Positions 43,067 through 52,688 of a DNA stretch of 64,000 nt are shown here, one piece after another (positions within the stretch are counted from its first letter, which is position 1; the number at the start of each line of letters is the position of its first letter). The notes beneath the pieces are model-generated. The model ran no database searches. It worked only from the letters and a program-made list of their open reading frames with translations, and had not been told where the DNA came from. The position numbers and the translations under genes were made by a program. The stretch is from contig CAYVXE010000001.1 in NCBI GenBank assembly GCA_964455375.1, positions 47,998-111,997 of the forward strand, read 5' to 3'. The stretch comes from CAYVXE01 sp964455375. Lineage in GTDB: Bacteria; Zhuqueibacterota; Zhuqueibacteria; Oceanimicrobiales; Oceanimicrobiaceae.

Positions 43067-44815
43067 CTAATACCGCCAACTCGTTAAATCGGCTCCCGCT
43101 GGTGCAGATTGTTCAATTCTCGTCACAATTCTCGGAATAAACATCTGGTGATAACGCAACCGTGAAATTGCATTGGGACGTTCGTGATCGCCGTTCCAGC
43201 AGTGTTCTGCACGATCACCATAATCCACTTCACCGTCATAATAGGGATTTGTTGTATGTTCTAAAAAGTCTTCCATCAGATAAACTGCATTATTCAGGTA
43301 GTAATTATCCATGTCACCGCAGTAAATGTGAATCTTGCCTTTTAATTTCGGACCAAGCGTCTCCCAATCCCGTTGCAAAATAAACCGGAGGTCATAATTC
43401 TTCTGCCAGTATTTCGCTATTTCATGGTCGATTTCACCGACGCGCTTGTCCCAAATGCGTGCGGGGTACCCGTCTTTGCCTACCGGGCTGTAGACGGCTT
43501 CCCAAATGTCCCACTGCTCTCCTGAACGGCTGTGCGTGCCGAGCGCCAATTCCCGGTGGTTCATATCTTCCAGCGTAGCGTTGACTACACCGAGATAGTT
43601 CCGGTGCCCAGGTCTGGGTGTTCGCTTAAACTGACTTTCGAGATAATAGGCGTTTTTATTTTCATAAATGTTCACCTGTGTATACGCCCGAAAATCAATG
43701 GGGTCGGGACAAGCAGCCCAGCAGCCGTTGTATTCATCAGGGTAAAACACCTGCACGCCCAGCGCTTCCCAGCCGCCTGTAGAACCCCCATAAAGAAAAC
43801 GCGCCCAACCTGCGCCAATGCCGCGGAATTTTTTCTCAATGTAAGGAATGAGTTCGTATGTAATGGCATCTCCATACGGGCCAAGATTCGCAGAATTTAC
43901 GGCGTAGGAATCGTCGTAAAAGGGATTGGCATGCTGGATCTTGATTAGTAAAACTCTTGGGAAATTCGGCCCGGTCCAGTCTTTATAAAATTTATAGGCA
44001 TATTCCTGCTGGATTTTATTGTATCCTTGAATATTAAAACGGGCGCTGTAGTCCGGTTCCAAATTCGGGTCAGGTGGTTCTTCGCGGAATCCGCTGAATG
44101 TGTACGGGAAATGACCATGATCAATTACTAACGGATAGTGGGCTTCGGGATGATCAGCAAAACCTTCCGGCAGGAGGATATGTGCTCCAAGGTACATTGG
44201 ACGCCCCCAAAATTCCGAAAGCAGTTTGCTTTTAATTTTAACATGTTTGATATATTTGGTTTCCGGAGGATCCGGAATTGGGGAAATCTTGTTGTTCAAC
44301 GCAATTTCGAACGTCACATTTTGTGCAGGAGCGAACGTAATTTTTTGTGGTGTACTGTACAGATTCCCCGGTGCACGATTCCAGTGCTGCCCCTCGCCAC
44401 GGTCCATGGGGAGTTTAACCACATAGCCGTCTTTACGATGGAAGGTCTCGTAAATGTGCAACAAAGCCTGAACATAGTACTCGCCCGACGGGATATTTGC
44501 CAAATTCTCTATTGGGTAGCCGTAGGCGTTGGCGCCAATTGCGACTCTTTCATTAGGATTCATTTTATCAACATCGATACCAAAAATGAGCTGAGTTTTG
44601 GGTCCGTCACTGATTTGAAAGCGGGGTTCTTTTGATGCATCTGTGGAAAGCATGATGAGAAGTCTGCCGTCTAAGGGCACACGGCTCATCTCTTTTGAAA
44701 ACGAAATTTCGAATTTGGCTGCTACTGCGGCTGGATTCGCTTCAATGCGCTGTGTGGACAAAAAAGTAAAGCAGAATAGAACAAAAGCAAGGATCCGCCT
44801 GGTTAAGTTTTTCAT
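43067..44815 (-). CDS. Secreted esterase-like alpha/beta hydrolase
   Basis: From ATG 44815 (GGAGG upstream) the protein has 582 residues and a signal peptide ending near RIEANP. Upstream in-frame sequence is rejected. A beta-sandwich N-terminal region (about 30-190) precedes an alpha/beta hydrolase domain of the putative-esterase family (PF00756 type). The nucleophile elbow is YGGSTGGW, and an acidic residue and CWNGDHE near the end could complete the triad. Enterochelin-esterase-like or feruloyl-esterase-like enzymes share this layout. The substrate is unknown. It runs on the same strand as the Ada-like gene, 94 bases downstream. Confidence 0.78.
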   Translation of the reverse strand: MKNLTRRILAFVLFCFTFLSTQRIEANPAAVAAKFEISFSKEMSRVPLDGRLLIMLSTDASKEPRFQISDGPKTQLIFGIDVDKMNPNERVAIGANAYGYPIENLANIPSGEYYVQALLHIYETFHRKDGYVVKLPMDRGEGQHWNRAPGNLYSTPQKITFAPAQNVTFEIALNNKISPIPDPPETKYIKHVKIKSKLLSEFWGRPMYLGAHILLPEGFADHPEAHYPLVIDHGHFPYTFSGFREEPPDPNLEPDYSARFNIQGYNKIQQEYAYKFYKDWTGPNFPRVLLIKIQHANPFYDDSYAVNSANLGPYGDAITYELIPYIEKKFRGIGAGWARFLYGGSTGGWEALGVQVFYPDEYNGCWAACPDPIDFRAYTQVNIYENKNAYYLESQFKRTPRPGHRNYLGVVNATLEDMNHRELALGTHSRSGEQWDIWEAVYSPVGKDGYPARIWDKRVGEIDHEIAKYWQKNYDLRFILQRDWETLGPKLKGKIHIYCGDMDNYYLNNAVYLMEDFLEHTTNPYYDGEVDYGDRAEHCWNGDHERPNAISRLRYHQMFIPRIVTRIEQSAPAGADLTSWRY

Positions 44816-44909
44816 GTTTAATGATTTCCTCCAAAAGAAAAGAGATGAAAATGACCTTATTGAAAATGCAAGTAAAATGTATCCAAATACAACTGCATTG
44901 TCAACTTCT

Positions 44910-45815
44910 TTATGAAGGATTGAACCGGATTTCCTGAATTGAATTTTTATGTTGTGGATTTTCCTTAATTGACATCGCTGCCTCCCAGGCAAGGATCGCT
45001 TTTTTTCTGGTGGTACCACTCTGATACCCACCAAAGTCTCCCAGTTTGCGGATAACACGATGGCATGGAACCAGAAAGGGAACCGGGTTCGCGGCAACAG
45101 CATTTGCAACGGCTCGCACCGCTTTCGGCCTGTGAATGTATTGGGCGATATCTTCATAAGCAACCACTTTCCCGTAAGGAATTTTTAACAATGCCTCCCA
45201 AATTTTTATTTGGAAATTTGTACCTTTTAAAAATAAATTTAAGGTTGTTTTTCTTTGCTTTATGCCCGGTTTAAAAATGGCAATAGCCAGTTTTTCGGTT
45301 TTTCCCGGATTCTGTGCAATCGTTGCATTTGCCCATTTCCTCTTTAATTTTGTCAATTCTGATTGCTCTGATTCACCAACAAACGCCAGATGACAAATCC
45401 CTCTTGACGTGACTGCCAGCAAACATTTCCCAAAAGGCGTAGGGTGAAATCCGTAATCAATGTTTACCGTGTCGCCTTGTAATTTAAATTCACCCGGTGT
45501 GACTGCTTCGCACTGAATGAACAGATCATGCAGCCTCCCCGGACCGGAAAGGCCGGTTTCAAACGTGACATCCAAAATGTTTTTTGCATCTTTGAGAAGC
45601 AATTTAGCGTATTCTTTCGTCAGAAATTGCAGAAACCGTTTGGGACTAATGCCCACCCATCGACTGAAAAGTCTCTGGAAGTGGAATTCACTCAAATGTA
45701 CGGCGTTAGCAATTTCTTTAAGAGTTGGTTGTGATTGAAAATTGGTTTCAATAAAAGCAATCGCCTGTTCAACTCTATAATAGTCTAAAGAGAATTGTTC
45801 TAAATTTGGATTCAT
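44910..45815 (-). CDS. AraC-type HTH fused to O6-alkylguanine-DNA methyltransferase
   Basis: The 301-residue protein joins an AraC-family DNA-binding half (about 8-112; LKEIANAVHLSEFHFQRLFSRWVGISPKRFL) to an Ogt/Ada C-terminal domain. The acceptor cysteine is C251 in FLVPCHRVIRKLGDFGGYQSG, with the preceding AVRAVANAVAANP arginine-finger helix. It removes alkyl groups from guanine in a suicide reaction. Unlike Ada of Escherichia coli it lacks the N-terminal zinc domain that senses methyl-phosphotriesters. The HTH may therefore act only as a DNA clamp, or sense through the same domain. Confidence 0.9.
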   Translation of the reverse strand: MNPNLEQFSLDYYRVEQAIAFIETNFQSQPTLKEIANAVHLSEFHFQRLFSRWVGISPKRFLQFLTKEYAKLLLKDAKNILDVTFETGLSGPGRLHDLFIQCEAVTPGEFKLQGDTVNIDYGFHPTPFGKCLLAVTSRGICHLAFVGESEQSELTKLKRKWANATIAQNPGKTEKLAIAIFKPGIKQRKTTLNLFLKGTNFQIKIWEALLKIPYGKVVAYEDIAQYIHRPKAVRAVANAVAANPVPFLVPCHRVIRKLGDFGGYQSGTTRKKAILAWEAAMSIKENPQHKNSIQEIRFNPS

Positions 45816-46117
45816 CTTGGACTCCAGTACGTTAAATCAATTTTGTCTTGATCAAACATAATAAAGTAGATGACAAAAGGCCACCCGAAACTTGCGGAAT
45901 ACCGTGTGACCAATGTTGAGTTGCCGGTTTTATTTGAACCTCAGGATATATGATCTCGATACCGTGTAATTTAAGGGACTTTTTTTGAGCTTTGAGTCTG
46001 TGTAAAAATATTTAAAGACATTCTTTAAAGGTTAAGGATTTAGGAATTGGTTTCGATAATTAGAATATGACATGGTCTGTTTTGTTGGAAATCCATTATT
46101 ATGGTTAAAAAATACGC
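45816..46117. other. Divergent intergenic region
   Basis: About 300 bases separate the minus-strand Ada-like gene from the plus-strand response regulator. It should hold promoters for both directions. I see no gene, repeat or clear terminator in it. Confidence 0.3.
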
Positions 46118-46819
46118 ATGAATATTCTAATTGTTGAAGACGATATTTCCACACGGGCGTTGCTCAAAATGATCCTGGAAAAGACAAACAATGCCGTAGT
46201 TGAAGCTATGAATGCTGCTGCAGCTTTAGAATGTCTTAAAATTCAGAAGGTCGATTTGATTATCACAGATATTTATATGCCAAAAATGGATGGGCTTGAG
46301 TTTATCCGGCAAATAAAAAAGTCATCCGATACTGCTCAGGTTCCAATCGTTGTTTGTACATGTGTGACAGATGAAACGCTTCTTCATAAAGCTCGTGAAT
46401 TGGGGGTTGTCCACATTCTCCATAAACCTATCAACACATCCACGCTTTTGCAAACAATTGCGATGTTACAGCATAAGGATTTACCAATCTTGGAGGATTC
46501 GAAGCTAACGGTTCGTAAATTAGGTTTAGATATTAAAGGGTATCATGAATTACTTACCATTATGGTTGATAATGCCTATCAGCGAATAATTGATATTCGT
46601 GCAGGACTGCAAAATGGTGAAGCCAGTGGTTTTGAAACATTTTTACGTGATTTGTATACGTCAGCGGAATCTCTTGGGGCGAAGGCTCTAAGCCATGCGG
46701 CAATGGTTACCAGTATGGTTATCCCAGATGCTGAAAAGGAAATGGCTGAAAAATATCTTAATGATTTGAAGATGGAGATTGAGAAATTGCAAGCAGATGT
46801 CTCCATGCTGGAAGATTAG
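46118..46819 (+). CDS. Response regulator with degenerate HPt-like domain
   Basis: Residues 1-115 form a CheY-like receiver with acidic pocket EDD (7-9), phospho-acceptor D51 in ITDIYMP and K103 in HKPI. Residues 130-233 are all-helical and align with histidine phosphotransfer domains (LYTSAESLGAKAL against H-x-L-K-G-x-A-x-x-x-G), but the phospho-histidine position is Arg177. It has no DNA-binding domain. A paralogue follows after 30 bases with the histidine kept. No sensor kinase is nearby, so the partner is unknown. Confidence 0.83.
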   Translation: MNILIVEDDISTRALLKMILEKTNNAVVEAMNAAAALECLKIQKVDLIITDIYMPKMDGLEFIRQIKKSSDTAQVPIVVCTCVTDETLLHKARELGVVHILHKPINTSTLLQTIAMLQHKDLPILEDSKLTVRKLGLDIKGYHELLTIMVDNAYQRIIDIRAGLQNGEASGFETFLRDLYTSAESLGAKALSHAAMVTSMVIPDAEKEMAEKYLNDLKMEIEKLQADVSMLED

Positions 46820-46849
46820 GAACACGTTGACTATCAGGAAAAAAATCAA

Positions 46850-47575
46850 ATGAAAATATTACTTGTTGAAGATGATATTTCTACACGAAAATTACAAAAT
46901 ATGATCTTGACCAGAGCAGGGTACGATGTGGTAGAGGCTGAGAACGGGAAGATAGCGTTGGAAACCCTTGAATACACTGTTGTTGATATCATTGTTCTGG
47001 ACATTCTAATGCCTGAAATGACCGGTATAGAATTGCTGCGGTGTTTAAAAAAAGACCCTACAACCAAAAATATTCCAACGATTTTATGTACGTCCGTATC
47101 TGAACACGAGCAGGTAAAAGAAGCTATGACGCTGGGTATCATTGGCTATATTCTCAAGCCCATTGTTGCCAGAGATTTGCTGCAGAAAATTAAAACGGCA
47201 ACTAAAACGGTTGATCCCATTTTGGAAGAACCTACTAAAGTCATTTATCGTTTAGGTCTGGATGTGCGTGGATTTAAGGAGTTATTAAATGTGATGATCG
47301 ATGATGCACGGACAAAAATAAAGCAAATTGGTGTAAAAGTAGAAAGTGGGGATTTCAGCGAATTTGACAAGTTTGCGCATGATTTGTCAACGTCTGCAGG
47401 AAATCTTGGCGCTTGTGCATTGAAAAATGTTGCTCTGAATGCAAAGGAAGCTCTGCCACTTGCCGAACCGGCAGGGAGAGGTAAATACTTTTTTAAAATA
47501 AAATTTGAACTCGATCGCCTGCAGGAGAAAGCCTCCGGAATTAAGTCTATGAAGAAAGCCCCCAGCCTGTTTTAA
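46850..47575 (+). CDS. REC-HPt two-component phosphorelay protein
   Basis: The 241-residue paralogue of the preceding gene has a receiver (EDD at 7-9, D51 in VLDILMPE, K103 in LKPI) and a C-terminal helical HPt-like domain with AHDLSTSAGNLGA, where H177 is the likely phospho-histidine. The usual lysine three residues later is a serine. It could relay phosphate between a hybrid kinase and another regulator. It overlaps the convergent M14 peptidase gene by four bases. The two genes probably arose by tandem duplication. Confidence 0.83.
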   Translation: MKILLVEDDISTRKLQNMILTRAGYDVVEAENGKIALETLEYTVVDIIVLDILMPEMTGIELLRCLKKDPTTKNIPTILCTSVSEHEQVKEAMTLGIIGYILKPIVARDLLQKIKTATKTVDPILEEPTKVIYRLGLDVRGFKELLNVMIDDARTKIKQIGVKVESGDFSEFDKFAHDLSTSAGNLGACALKNVALNAKEALPLAEPAGRGKYFFKIKFELDRLQEKASGIKSMKKAPSLF

Positions 47576-50133
47576 AGATACAATGCATTAAATAACAATT
47601 TGAATGTTCCATACGTCTGGGCTCGATGCTGCACTCTGAATGCGTATAAAATTGCTTCTCCTTTCCCAAATGGAATTTCTACCAGAGCCGCTCGCCCATA
47701 AAGTTTTTTCTCACCCACAGCCCAGCCGCTTGAAAGTACATCATGTTCACCAAACATTGCTGTTTCTACGATCGTACGCAAGGCAGGTCTGCAACTTAAT
47801 ACAAGGTTGCTGTTTTTGTAAATGGCCATTTTATTGGACATTCCATAGGTTAGTTTTGAATAAGGATCCAAAGTAACTTCAAAGAAACTTCCGGGCGCAA
47901 AATAATCTTTGCGTTTTACGGACTTCAATGGATTATCAACCGGGAGGTGCAGCTCGTCGATGGCAAAGTTGCACGCATCCCCTAGAAACAGAACTCTGCC
48001 ACCGGTTTTCATAAACAACTGTGCGATTCGAGTGCCGTCCTTCCCGATGCCACCTTTATATTGTTTCCGGATTTTAGGCTCTCCAAGGCGGGGCGCACTT
48101 TGTTTTTCACCTTTTCCGTTCACAATCCAACTGCTGCCTTCACTACCGAAAATTAAAATATCAAACTTGTCGCGTAAATTTTTAAGTTTTGTGAAATCTT
48201 CATTGTGCAAGATTGAATATTTGAATCCGAAATTGTCCAGAACCAATCGCAACCAACCTTCATCATAAACCCATGGTAGCCAGGGTTGGTAAATAGCGAT
48301 ACGTGCTTCCTTAACCGGGGTTACCGGCATGCCGGCGCTATCTGCAATTTTGCCAACCGGTACTTGCAGTTCCTTGCATTTTTGTTGGATGAGATGGAGG
48401 TTTTTTGTGGTAGCGTTTATGATAAACGTCCCTCTCTTAAGCTGTTGCCAGTCTTTGCTCAGTTGATGGATTGGCACACCGGATTGTGCCAGGGAATTGA
48501 TGAGTTTGTAACTGTGGTTGAATCGACGCTCCACGGCCACATAACCAGGTTCTACGGTTGAAGTAATCGTTAGCTGCGGGTCTACTTTTTTCATCTTTAC
48601 ATGCAAAGGATTGTCGAGCGCAAGGGTTTTGACATCAAACTGCAGCGGCAGGGTCCAGGCAGTGACATCGTACGGTTGCCTTGGCGGGCCGCCCGGGTAT
48701 TCCCGCAGATTGGGGTATTGCTGGATTTCCATCAAATCTTTGATATATGCTCTGCCGGGTTGGGCTAATGGGATAATAAAGGTGCCTTCCGGAAAATCTC
48801 CTCGAGTCGTGTGGAAATTTTCCTGTGCTTCATATATGTCGACGTTAGCGATTCTCAGTCGTTTCAACATTTCGACGGCATTGTTGGGGTCGTTTTGACC
48901 AGGCGGAATGAGATAAGCGTAGGGCGCTTTTGTTTGACCTTCTGTAATTGCTTGTTTGTTTAAACGGTAAAAGTTTTGTTTGAATTTAGTTTTGTAGGTC
49001 GCTGCAAGCTTTAGAATGGAATAGGTCGCTGCTTTTTCATATTCGATGATATCTCTCAGATGCCACCAGCCGCCCGGCCAGGGGGCGAGAAAGTTAGTTT
49101 GCTGGGAATATTCCGGCAAATCGATGCCCATGCCATGTAAACTGGTTTTCGGGAAAAATACCGGTGATGCAATATTCACGCTGGCTGCTTCTGTGAGGAT
49201 GCCGATTCGATTGTGCCAGAGCGGTGTTTTCGACATGGTGCCCTCGAAAAAAGCGTTGAAAATCGTGCCGGTCACCAAACCTGTGAATCCGGCATCGTGC
49301 ATGTCTGCGACGACGTGTTTACCGAGCATGTTAACATTGGCCATCAGTGATGGCTGCACATTGGGATTCACCGGATCTGCATAAGGTGGTAAAAACAAAC
49401 GTGCTCCTCGTGAGCCCATTTGGTGCTGGTCCATGACGATTTCCGGATACCAGTCGTGGTAGAGCACCTTTGCCACATGCCGGCTTTCTGCTAAATTGAA
49501 AAAGAACCAGTCGCGGTTGTTGTCATGATCGGCATAAAAATGATATTTCATGGGCATGCGGCTGCCTTCATAGTCAGTATCGACGTCTTTCAAATACCAC
49601 TTAGTAACCATGTCCTGTCCATCGGGATTGAGTGACGGCACCATTAAAATGATAACTTTATCACGGATGTTTTGCACGTCCGGAGTTTCCGACGTCACCA
49701 GTTCATAGGCTAACTCAACGGATTCCTGACTGGCAGCAATTTCCGTGGAATGAATGTTCATTGTGATGAGGAGCACCAGTTTTCCCTCCCGAATCAGTGT
49801 TTGGGCGGCGTCGGATTCTATTGTGTAAGGACGGCCGAGTTTTTGTTGAATTGACTTGTACTTGTCCAGGCTATGCATTGTTTCTGCTGAACCAATGATG
49901 GCCATGAGCATTGGGCGGTTTAAAGTAGTTTTACCCAGTTCAACCAATTTAAGGCGATTGGAATTCGCGTCCAACATGCGGAAGTAATCGTGAATTTGCT
50001 GCCAGTTAATGAGTTTCCGGTCGGTTCCCATTTTAAACCCGAATGTTTTCTCCGGGGATTGGATTGTCTGAGCCGGCGTAATATTTGTCCATACAAGCAG
50101 AAAAAATAAGACAGGTAAAATGAACCGTTTCAT
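47572..50133 (-). CDS. Secreted M14 zinc carboxypeptidase-like protein
   Basis: The 853-residue protein has a signal peptide (cleavage near PAQT, about 22) and an N-terminal M14 domain. Zinc ligands H128 and E131 (NIHSTEIAASQE) and H237 (DQHQMG) are present, and TEAAS near 315 supplies the catalytic glutamate. The C-terminal half (about 420-853) is a large beta/alpha region with an ATP-grasp-like or glutamine-amidotransferase-like fold (GGRVLFLGDAC); its role is unknown. Such long M14 proteins are common in the FCB group and probably digest peptides outside the cytoplasm. The 3' end overlaps the regulator gene by four bases. Confidence 0.87.
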   Translation of the reverse strand: MKRFILPVLFFLLVWTNITPAQTIQSPEKTFGFKMGTDRKLINWQQIHDYFRMLDANSNRLKLVELGKTTLNRPMLMAIIGSAETMHSLDKYKSIQQKLGRPYTIESDAAQTLIREGKLVLLITMNIHSTEIAASQESVELAYELVTSETPDVQNIRDKVIILMVPSLNPDGQDMVTKWYLKDVDTDYEGSRMPMKYHFYADHDNNRDWFFFNLAESRHVAKVLYHDWYPEIVMDQHQMGSRGARLFLPPYADPVNPNVQPSLMANVNMLGKHVVADMHDAGFTGLVTGTIFNAFFEGTMSKTPLWHNRIGILTEAASVNIASPVFFPKTSLHGMGIDLPEYSQQTNFLAPWPGGWWHLRDIIEYEKAATYSILKLAATYKTKFKQNFYRLNKQAITEGQTKAPYAYLIPPGQNDPNNAVEMLKRLRIANVDIYEAQENFHTTRGDFPEGTFIIPLAQPGRAYIKDLMEIQQYPNLREYPGGPPRQPYDVTAWTLPLQFDVKTLALDNPLHVKMKKVDPQLTITSTVEPGYVAVERRFNHSYKLINSLAQSGVPIHQLSKDWQQLKRGTFIINATTKNLHLIQQKCKELQVPVGKIADSAGMPVTPVKEARIAIYQPWLPWVYDEGWLRLVLDNFGFKYSILHNEDFTKLKNLRDKFDILIFGSEGSSWIVNGKGEKQSAPRLGEPKIRKQYKGGIGKDGTRIAQLFMKTGGRVLFLGDACNFAIDELHLPVDNPLKSVKRKDYFAPGSFFEVTLDPYSKLTYGMSNKMAIYKNSNLVLSCRPALRTIVETAMFGEHDVLSSGWAVGEKKLYGRAALVEIPFGKGEAILYAFRVQHRAQTYGTFKLLFNALYL

Positions 50134-50420
50134 AATGCCCTCAATTTATTGTGTCAGGAGTGGGTGGAAAGGATTTAGTGGGTGTAAGTTAATTGATTCA
50201 CGAAACATTCTCAAGGAATTTGTACGTTTAATATTGAGTTGTTGGGAGAGAGGAGACTAGACGACTGTGGTTTTAGCCTTTCGGGTCAATATCGTTTTGC
50301 TCAAGATGGGCAAGCGAGGAAGGAACGCAATAACTAACAAGGAGTGTTTTATTTAGCCTGAATAATTCACAAGCTTAATATGATGACCGGGCAAGGTATT
50401 GTAAAGGTGCCAGTTAGGCT

Positions 50421-50522
50421 TGTCATTTCGAATCCGGCGTTTTTTGCCGGATGAGAAATTTTTCTTTGCTGGACTCGTTGCAATTACAGATTTCTCGTCT
50501 AAAAAACAGGCTTGAAATGACA
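50421..50522. repeat. Two inverted copies of a dispersed palindromic element
   Basis: Copy A (50421-50460) reads TGTCATTTCGAATC, a stem CCGGC...GCCGG, then GATGAGAAATT. Copy B (50487-50522) is the reverse complement type: CAGATTTCTCGTC ... CTTGAAATGACA. Related copies lie at 54635-54671 and 59897-59935. The flanks are kept while the stem bases differ. Confidence 0.75.
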
Positions 50523-50660
50523 ATTCGGCGGAAGCGGCTGATAAGACCAGAGATTTGTGAATGAATCAGGTTAGATGACTAAAATCGCCGAATGGCGGAT
50601 TTTTGTCGATGAACGCAGGATTTTCACAGATAAGGCATCGGTATAGATAAAAATTAGTGT

Positions 50661-50692
50661 AAAAAAACTGCGGCTGCCGAAACAACCGCAGG
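50661..50692 (-). terminator. Intrinsic terminator of the two-domain secreted protein gene
   Basis: On the minus strand CTGCGG (50686-50691) pairs with CCGCAG (50668-50673) and is followed by seven T. It lies ten bases after the gene's stop. Confidence 0.8.
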
Positions 50693-50701
50693 CGTGGTGA
50701 G

Positions 50702-51493
50702 TTATTTTGCAGATACTTCGCTATTCGGGTAGTAAGAAAGATCCGGACGGACCCAACCGTTACGGGATTCGAATTTACGGGTGATGGCCATGGTTTTTTC
50801 TGTGAGCGCTTTCCCTTCTTCGCCTAACAGTTCCATGATTTTTGCTTCTTGATTTTGGTAGTCAACACCGTTTTTTGCTCGTTGTGTTGTGACGAAAAGC
50901 GGCATATCTACACCAATGCCACCAACATACAGGTTGTAGCCGGTTTGCACATTCTTGCTCGCATATAAAGTGTTCCATTCTTTTGCTATGGCTCTGGCTT
51001 CGTCTTCTTTCCCCGGTTGGACGTGATAAAAATTCCAATGAATAAAATTCATTTCTCCGGCTTGCGTCCCATTTGTTTCAGGTTGGTAAGACAAGTGGGT
51101 TAGTTTGGTGACGAGAAAATTTTTATGGCTATCATAACAATTGGCAAATTGCGTAAACATCTCTTTTACGGCATCTTTACCCATTTTCTCAGTCATTTCT
51201 TTTTCCGGATTGTTATCCAGTTCTGCCATATTCGCAATAGGGGTAACATACAAGTAGTGTAAATCTTCAGAACTGGCTGCTCCGTAGGACATGGAAGTAA
51301 TATTATGCTCCTTCATTTTATCCACAAAGTTTATCGCAGCTTTCTCATATTGCCCCACCATGGAGGGCTTCACGATGTCTTCGTGAATGATAAAGAGTTG
51401 GTTTTTCGGTTTAGCATCTTGTGCAAAAACAAGAGCCGTCCCGAAGCAAAGAATTAAACCAACATGTGTGAGAACCGTTAATTTGTGTTTCAT
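50702..51493 (-). CDS. Secreted protein with two dimeric alpha/beta-barrel-like domains
   Basis: The 263-residue protein has a signal peptide ending in VFAQD (about 25). Two repeats of ferredoxin-like fold are suggested: NQLFIIHEDIVKPSMVGQYEKAAINFVDKM...LHYLYVTPIANMAEL (about 31-100) and NFIHWNFYHVQPGKEDEARAIAKEW...MPLFVTTQRAKN (about 138-215). This pattern resembles ABM/NIPSNAP-type dimeric alpha/beta barrels. No catalytic residue is evident. It stands alone between a terminator and AGGAGG-preceded start. I do not recognise a named family. Confidence 0.7.
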   Translation of the reverse strand: MKHKLTVLTHVGLILCFGTALVFAQDAKPKNQLFIIHEDIVKPSMVGQYEKAAINFVDKMKEHNITSMSYGAASSEDLHYLYVTPIANMAELDNNPEKEMTEKMGKDAVKEMFTQFANCYDSHKNFLVTKLTHLSYQPETNGTQAGEMNFIHWNFYHVQPGKEDEARAIAKEWNTLYASKNVQTGYNLYVGGIGVDMPLFVTTQRAKNGVDYQNQEAKIMELLGEEGKALTEKTMAITRKFESRNGWVRPDLSYYPNSEVSAK

Positions 51494-51766
51494 GTGGACC
51501 TCCTTTAATAATGAAAAAATAATGAATTGGGATTTAAAAAGCTATTAATTGGTTGATTCAGTATCCCTAATTCAACGCCAGGTTCGGACGTGATTTTATG
51601 GACGACTCAGATTGTGTTCAGATGCTGAATGAATAAAACAATGAATGAGATAGGTTCTGTCCCAATTTGGAATCAGTTATTCATACGATGTGTCATAAGT
51701 GTGGTCAATATAAAAAAAATGACAGGGTTTGTCAATAGAAATATTACAAAAAACCAAAATCGGGAA

Positions 51767-51798
51767 TTAAAAAAAAGGCGAAGCACAAGCTTCGCCTT
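51767..51798 (-). terminator. Intrinsic terminator of the YceI gene
   Basis: A perfect 10-bp stem, AAGGCGAAGC (51775-51784) with GCTTCGCCTT (51789-51798) and a 4-base loop, is followed on the minus strand by a run of T. It ends 33 bases past the yceI stop. Confidence 0.88.
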
Positions 51799-51830
51799 AA
51801 ACTTCATCTTACCGATAAAAGGAATTGACT

Positions 51831-52436
51831 CTAATTGGTTCCCGCTTTCATTGCTTTCATACCTTCAACTTCAAGGTTGATTTTTACATCATCACTGACG
51901 ACCAACCCACCGGTATCGAGTTTCCTGTTCCAGGAAACATTGTAATCCTGCCGGTTTATGGTTAAATTTGCAGACGCACCAAAGCGTTCGTGCCCCATGG
52001 GTCCCATTACCGGACCGGCCAGAGTAAACGGAAATGTGACTTCTTTGGTCACACCATGGATAGTTAAATCACCGGTTGCTGTGAACCCGTCAGAGGTTTT
52101 GCTGATTTTTGTGCTTTTGAACGTGATGTCCGGGTATTGCTTTGCGTTGAAAAAATCCGGGCTTTTTAAATGGTTGTCACGTTTTTGGTTGTCAGTGCTG
52201 ATGCTTGCAACCTTAATCGTGATATTCACTGATGATTTGGTCATATCTTCAGGATTAAAAATGATGACACCGTCATAGTCTTTGAATTCACCGTGAATGT
52301 TACTGATGACCAGATGCTTGACGGTAAAACCGATATTGGTATGTGCCTTATCAAACATATATTTGTCACCGGCAAAAGCAAAACTTGCCAGCATCAGGCT
52401 CAAAACCAGAATCATGGATAATTTAATGTTACGCAT
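51831..52436 (-). CDS. yceI: YceI-family periplasmic protein
   Basis: From ATG 52436, behind AGGAGG, the protein has 201 residues. It starts with a signal peptide ending in SFAFAG, followed by the YceI lipocalin-like barrel: MFDKAHTNIGFTVKHLVISNIHGEFKDYDG, DNQKRDNHLKSPDFFNAKQYPDITFKST, FTATGDLTIHGVTKEVTFP and the final SDDVKINLEVEGMKA. Family members bind isoprenoid-type lipids in the periplasm and are often stress- or base-induced. A strong terminator ends the gene. The upstream in-frame sequence to 52481 is not needed. Confidence 0.92.
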   Translation of the reverse strand: MRNIKLSMILVLSLMLASFAFAGDKYMFDKAHTNIGFTVKHLVISNIHGEFKDYDGVIIFNPEDMTKSSVNITIKVASISTDNQKRDNHLKSPDFFNAKQYPDITFKSTKISKTSDGFTATGDLTIHGVTKEVTFPFTLAGPVMGPMGHERFGASANLTINRQDYNVSWNRKLDTGGLVVSDDVKINLEVEGMKAMKAGTN

Positions 52437-52688
52437 AGTACCTCCTAAAACATAAATTAAGAAAAAGATTGTTATTCGCACGTTTATTACGGCGCTTTAA
52501 AAAAAAGTCATTCTACAAAACAGTCGCTTAGATCACAATATTCCAGGAATCTTACTATTTTTTTGGGTCAGTTACAACAAAATTATTGCGGGCTCACAGA
52601 ATAATATTAAACTATTAATAAAAAATGACGAATATGTTTAATAATTAATAAATAAAATGTATTTTTATTAAATAAATTAATAAATAAA

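Larger units (their letters stand above)
50134..50701. other. Intergenic region with hairpin elements
   Basis: No gene is visible in 568 bases. Two inverted copies of a dispersed hairpin element lie at 50421-50460 and 50487-50522. A short stretch near 50617-50632 (GGATTTTCACAGAT) matches the 5' part of the GxxExxY repeat unit. The terminator of the next gene lies at 50661-50692. Confidence 0.5.
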
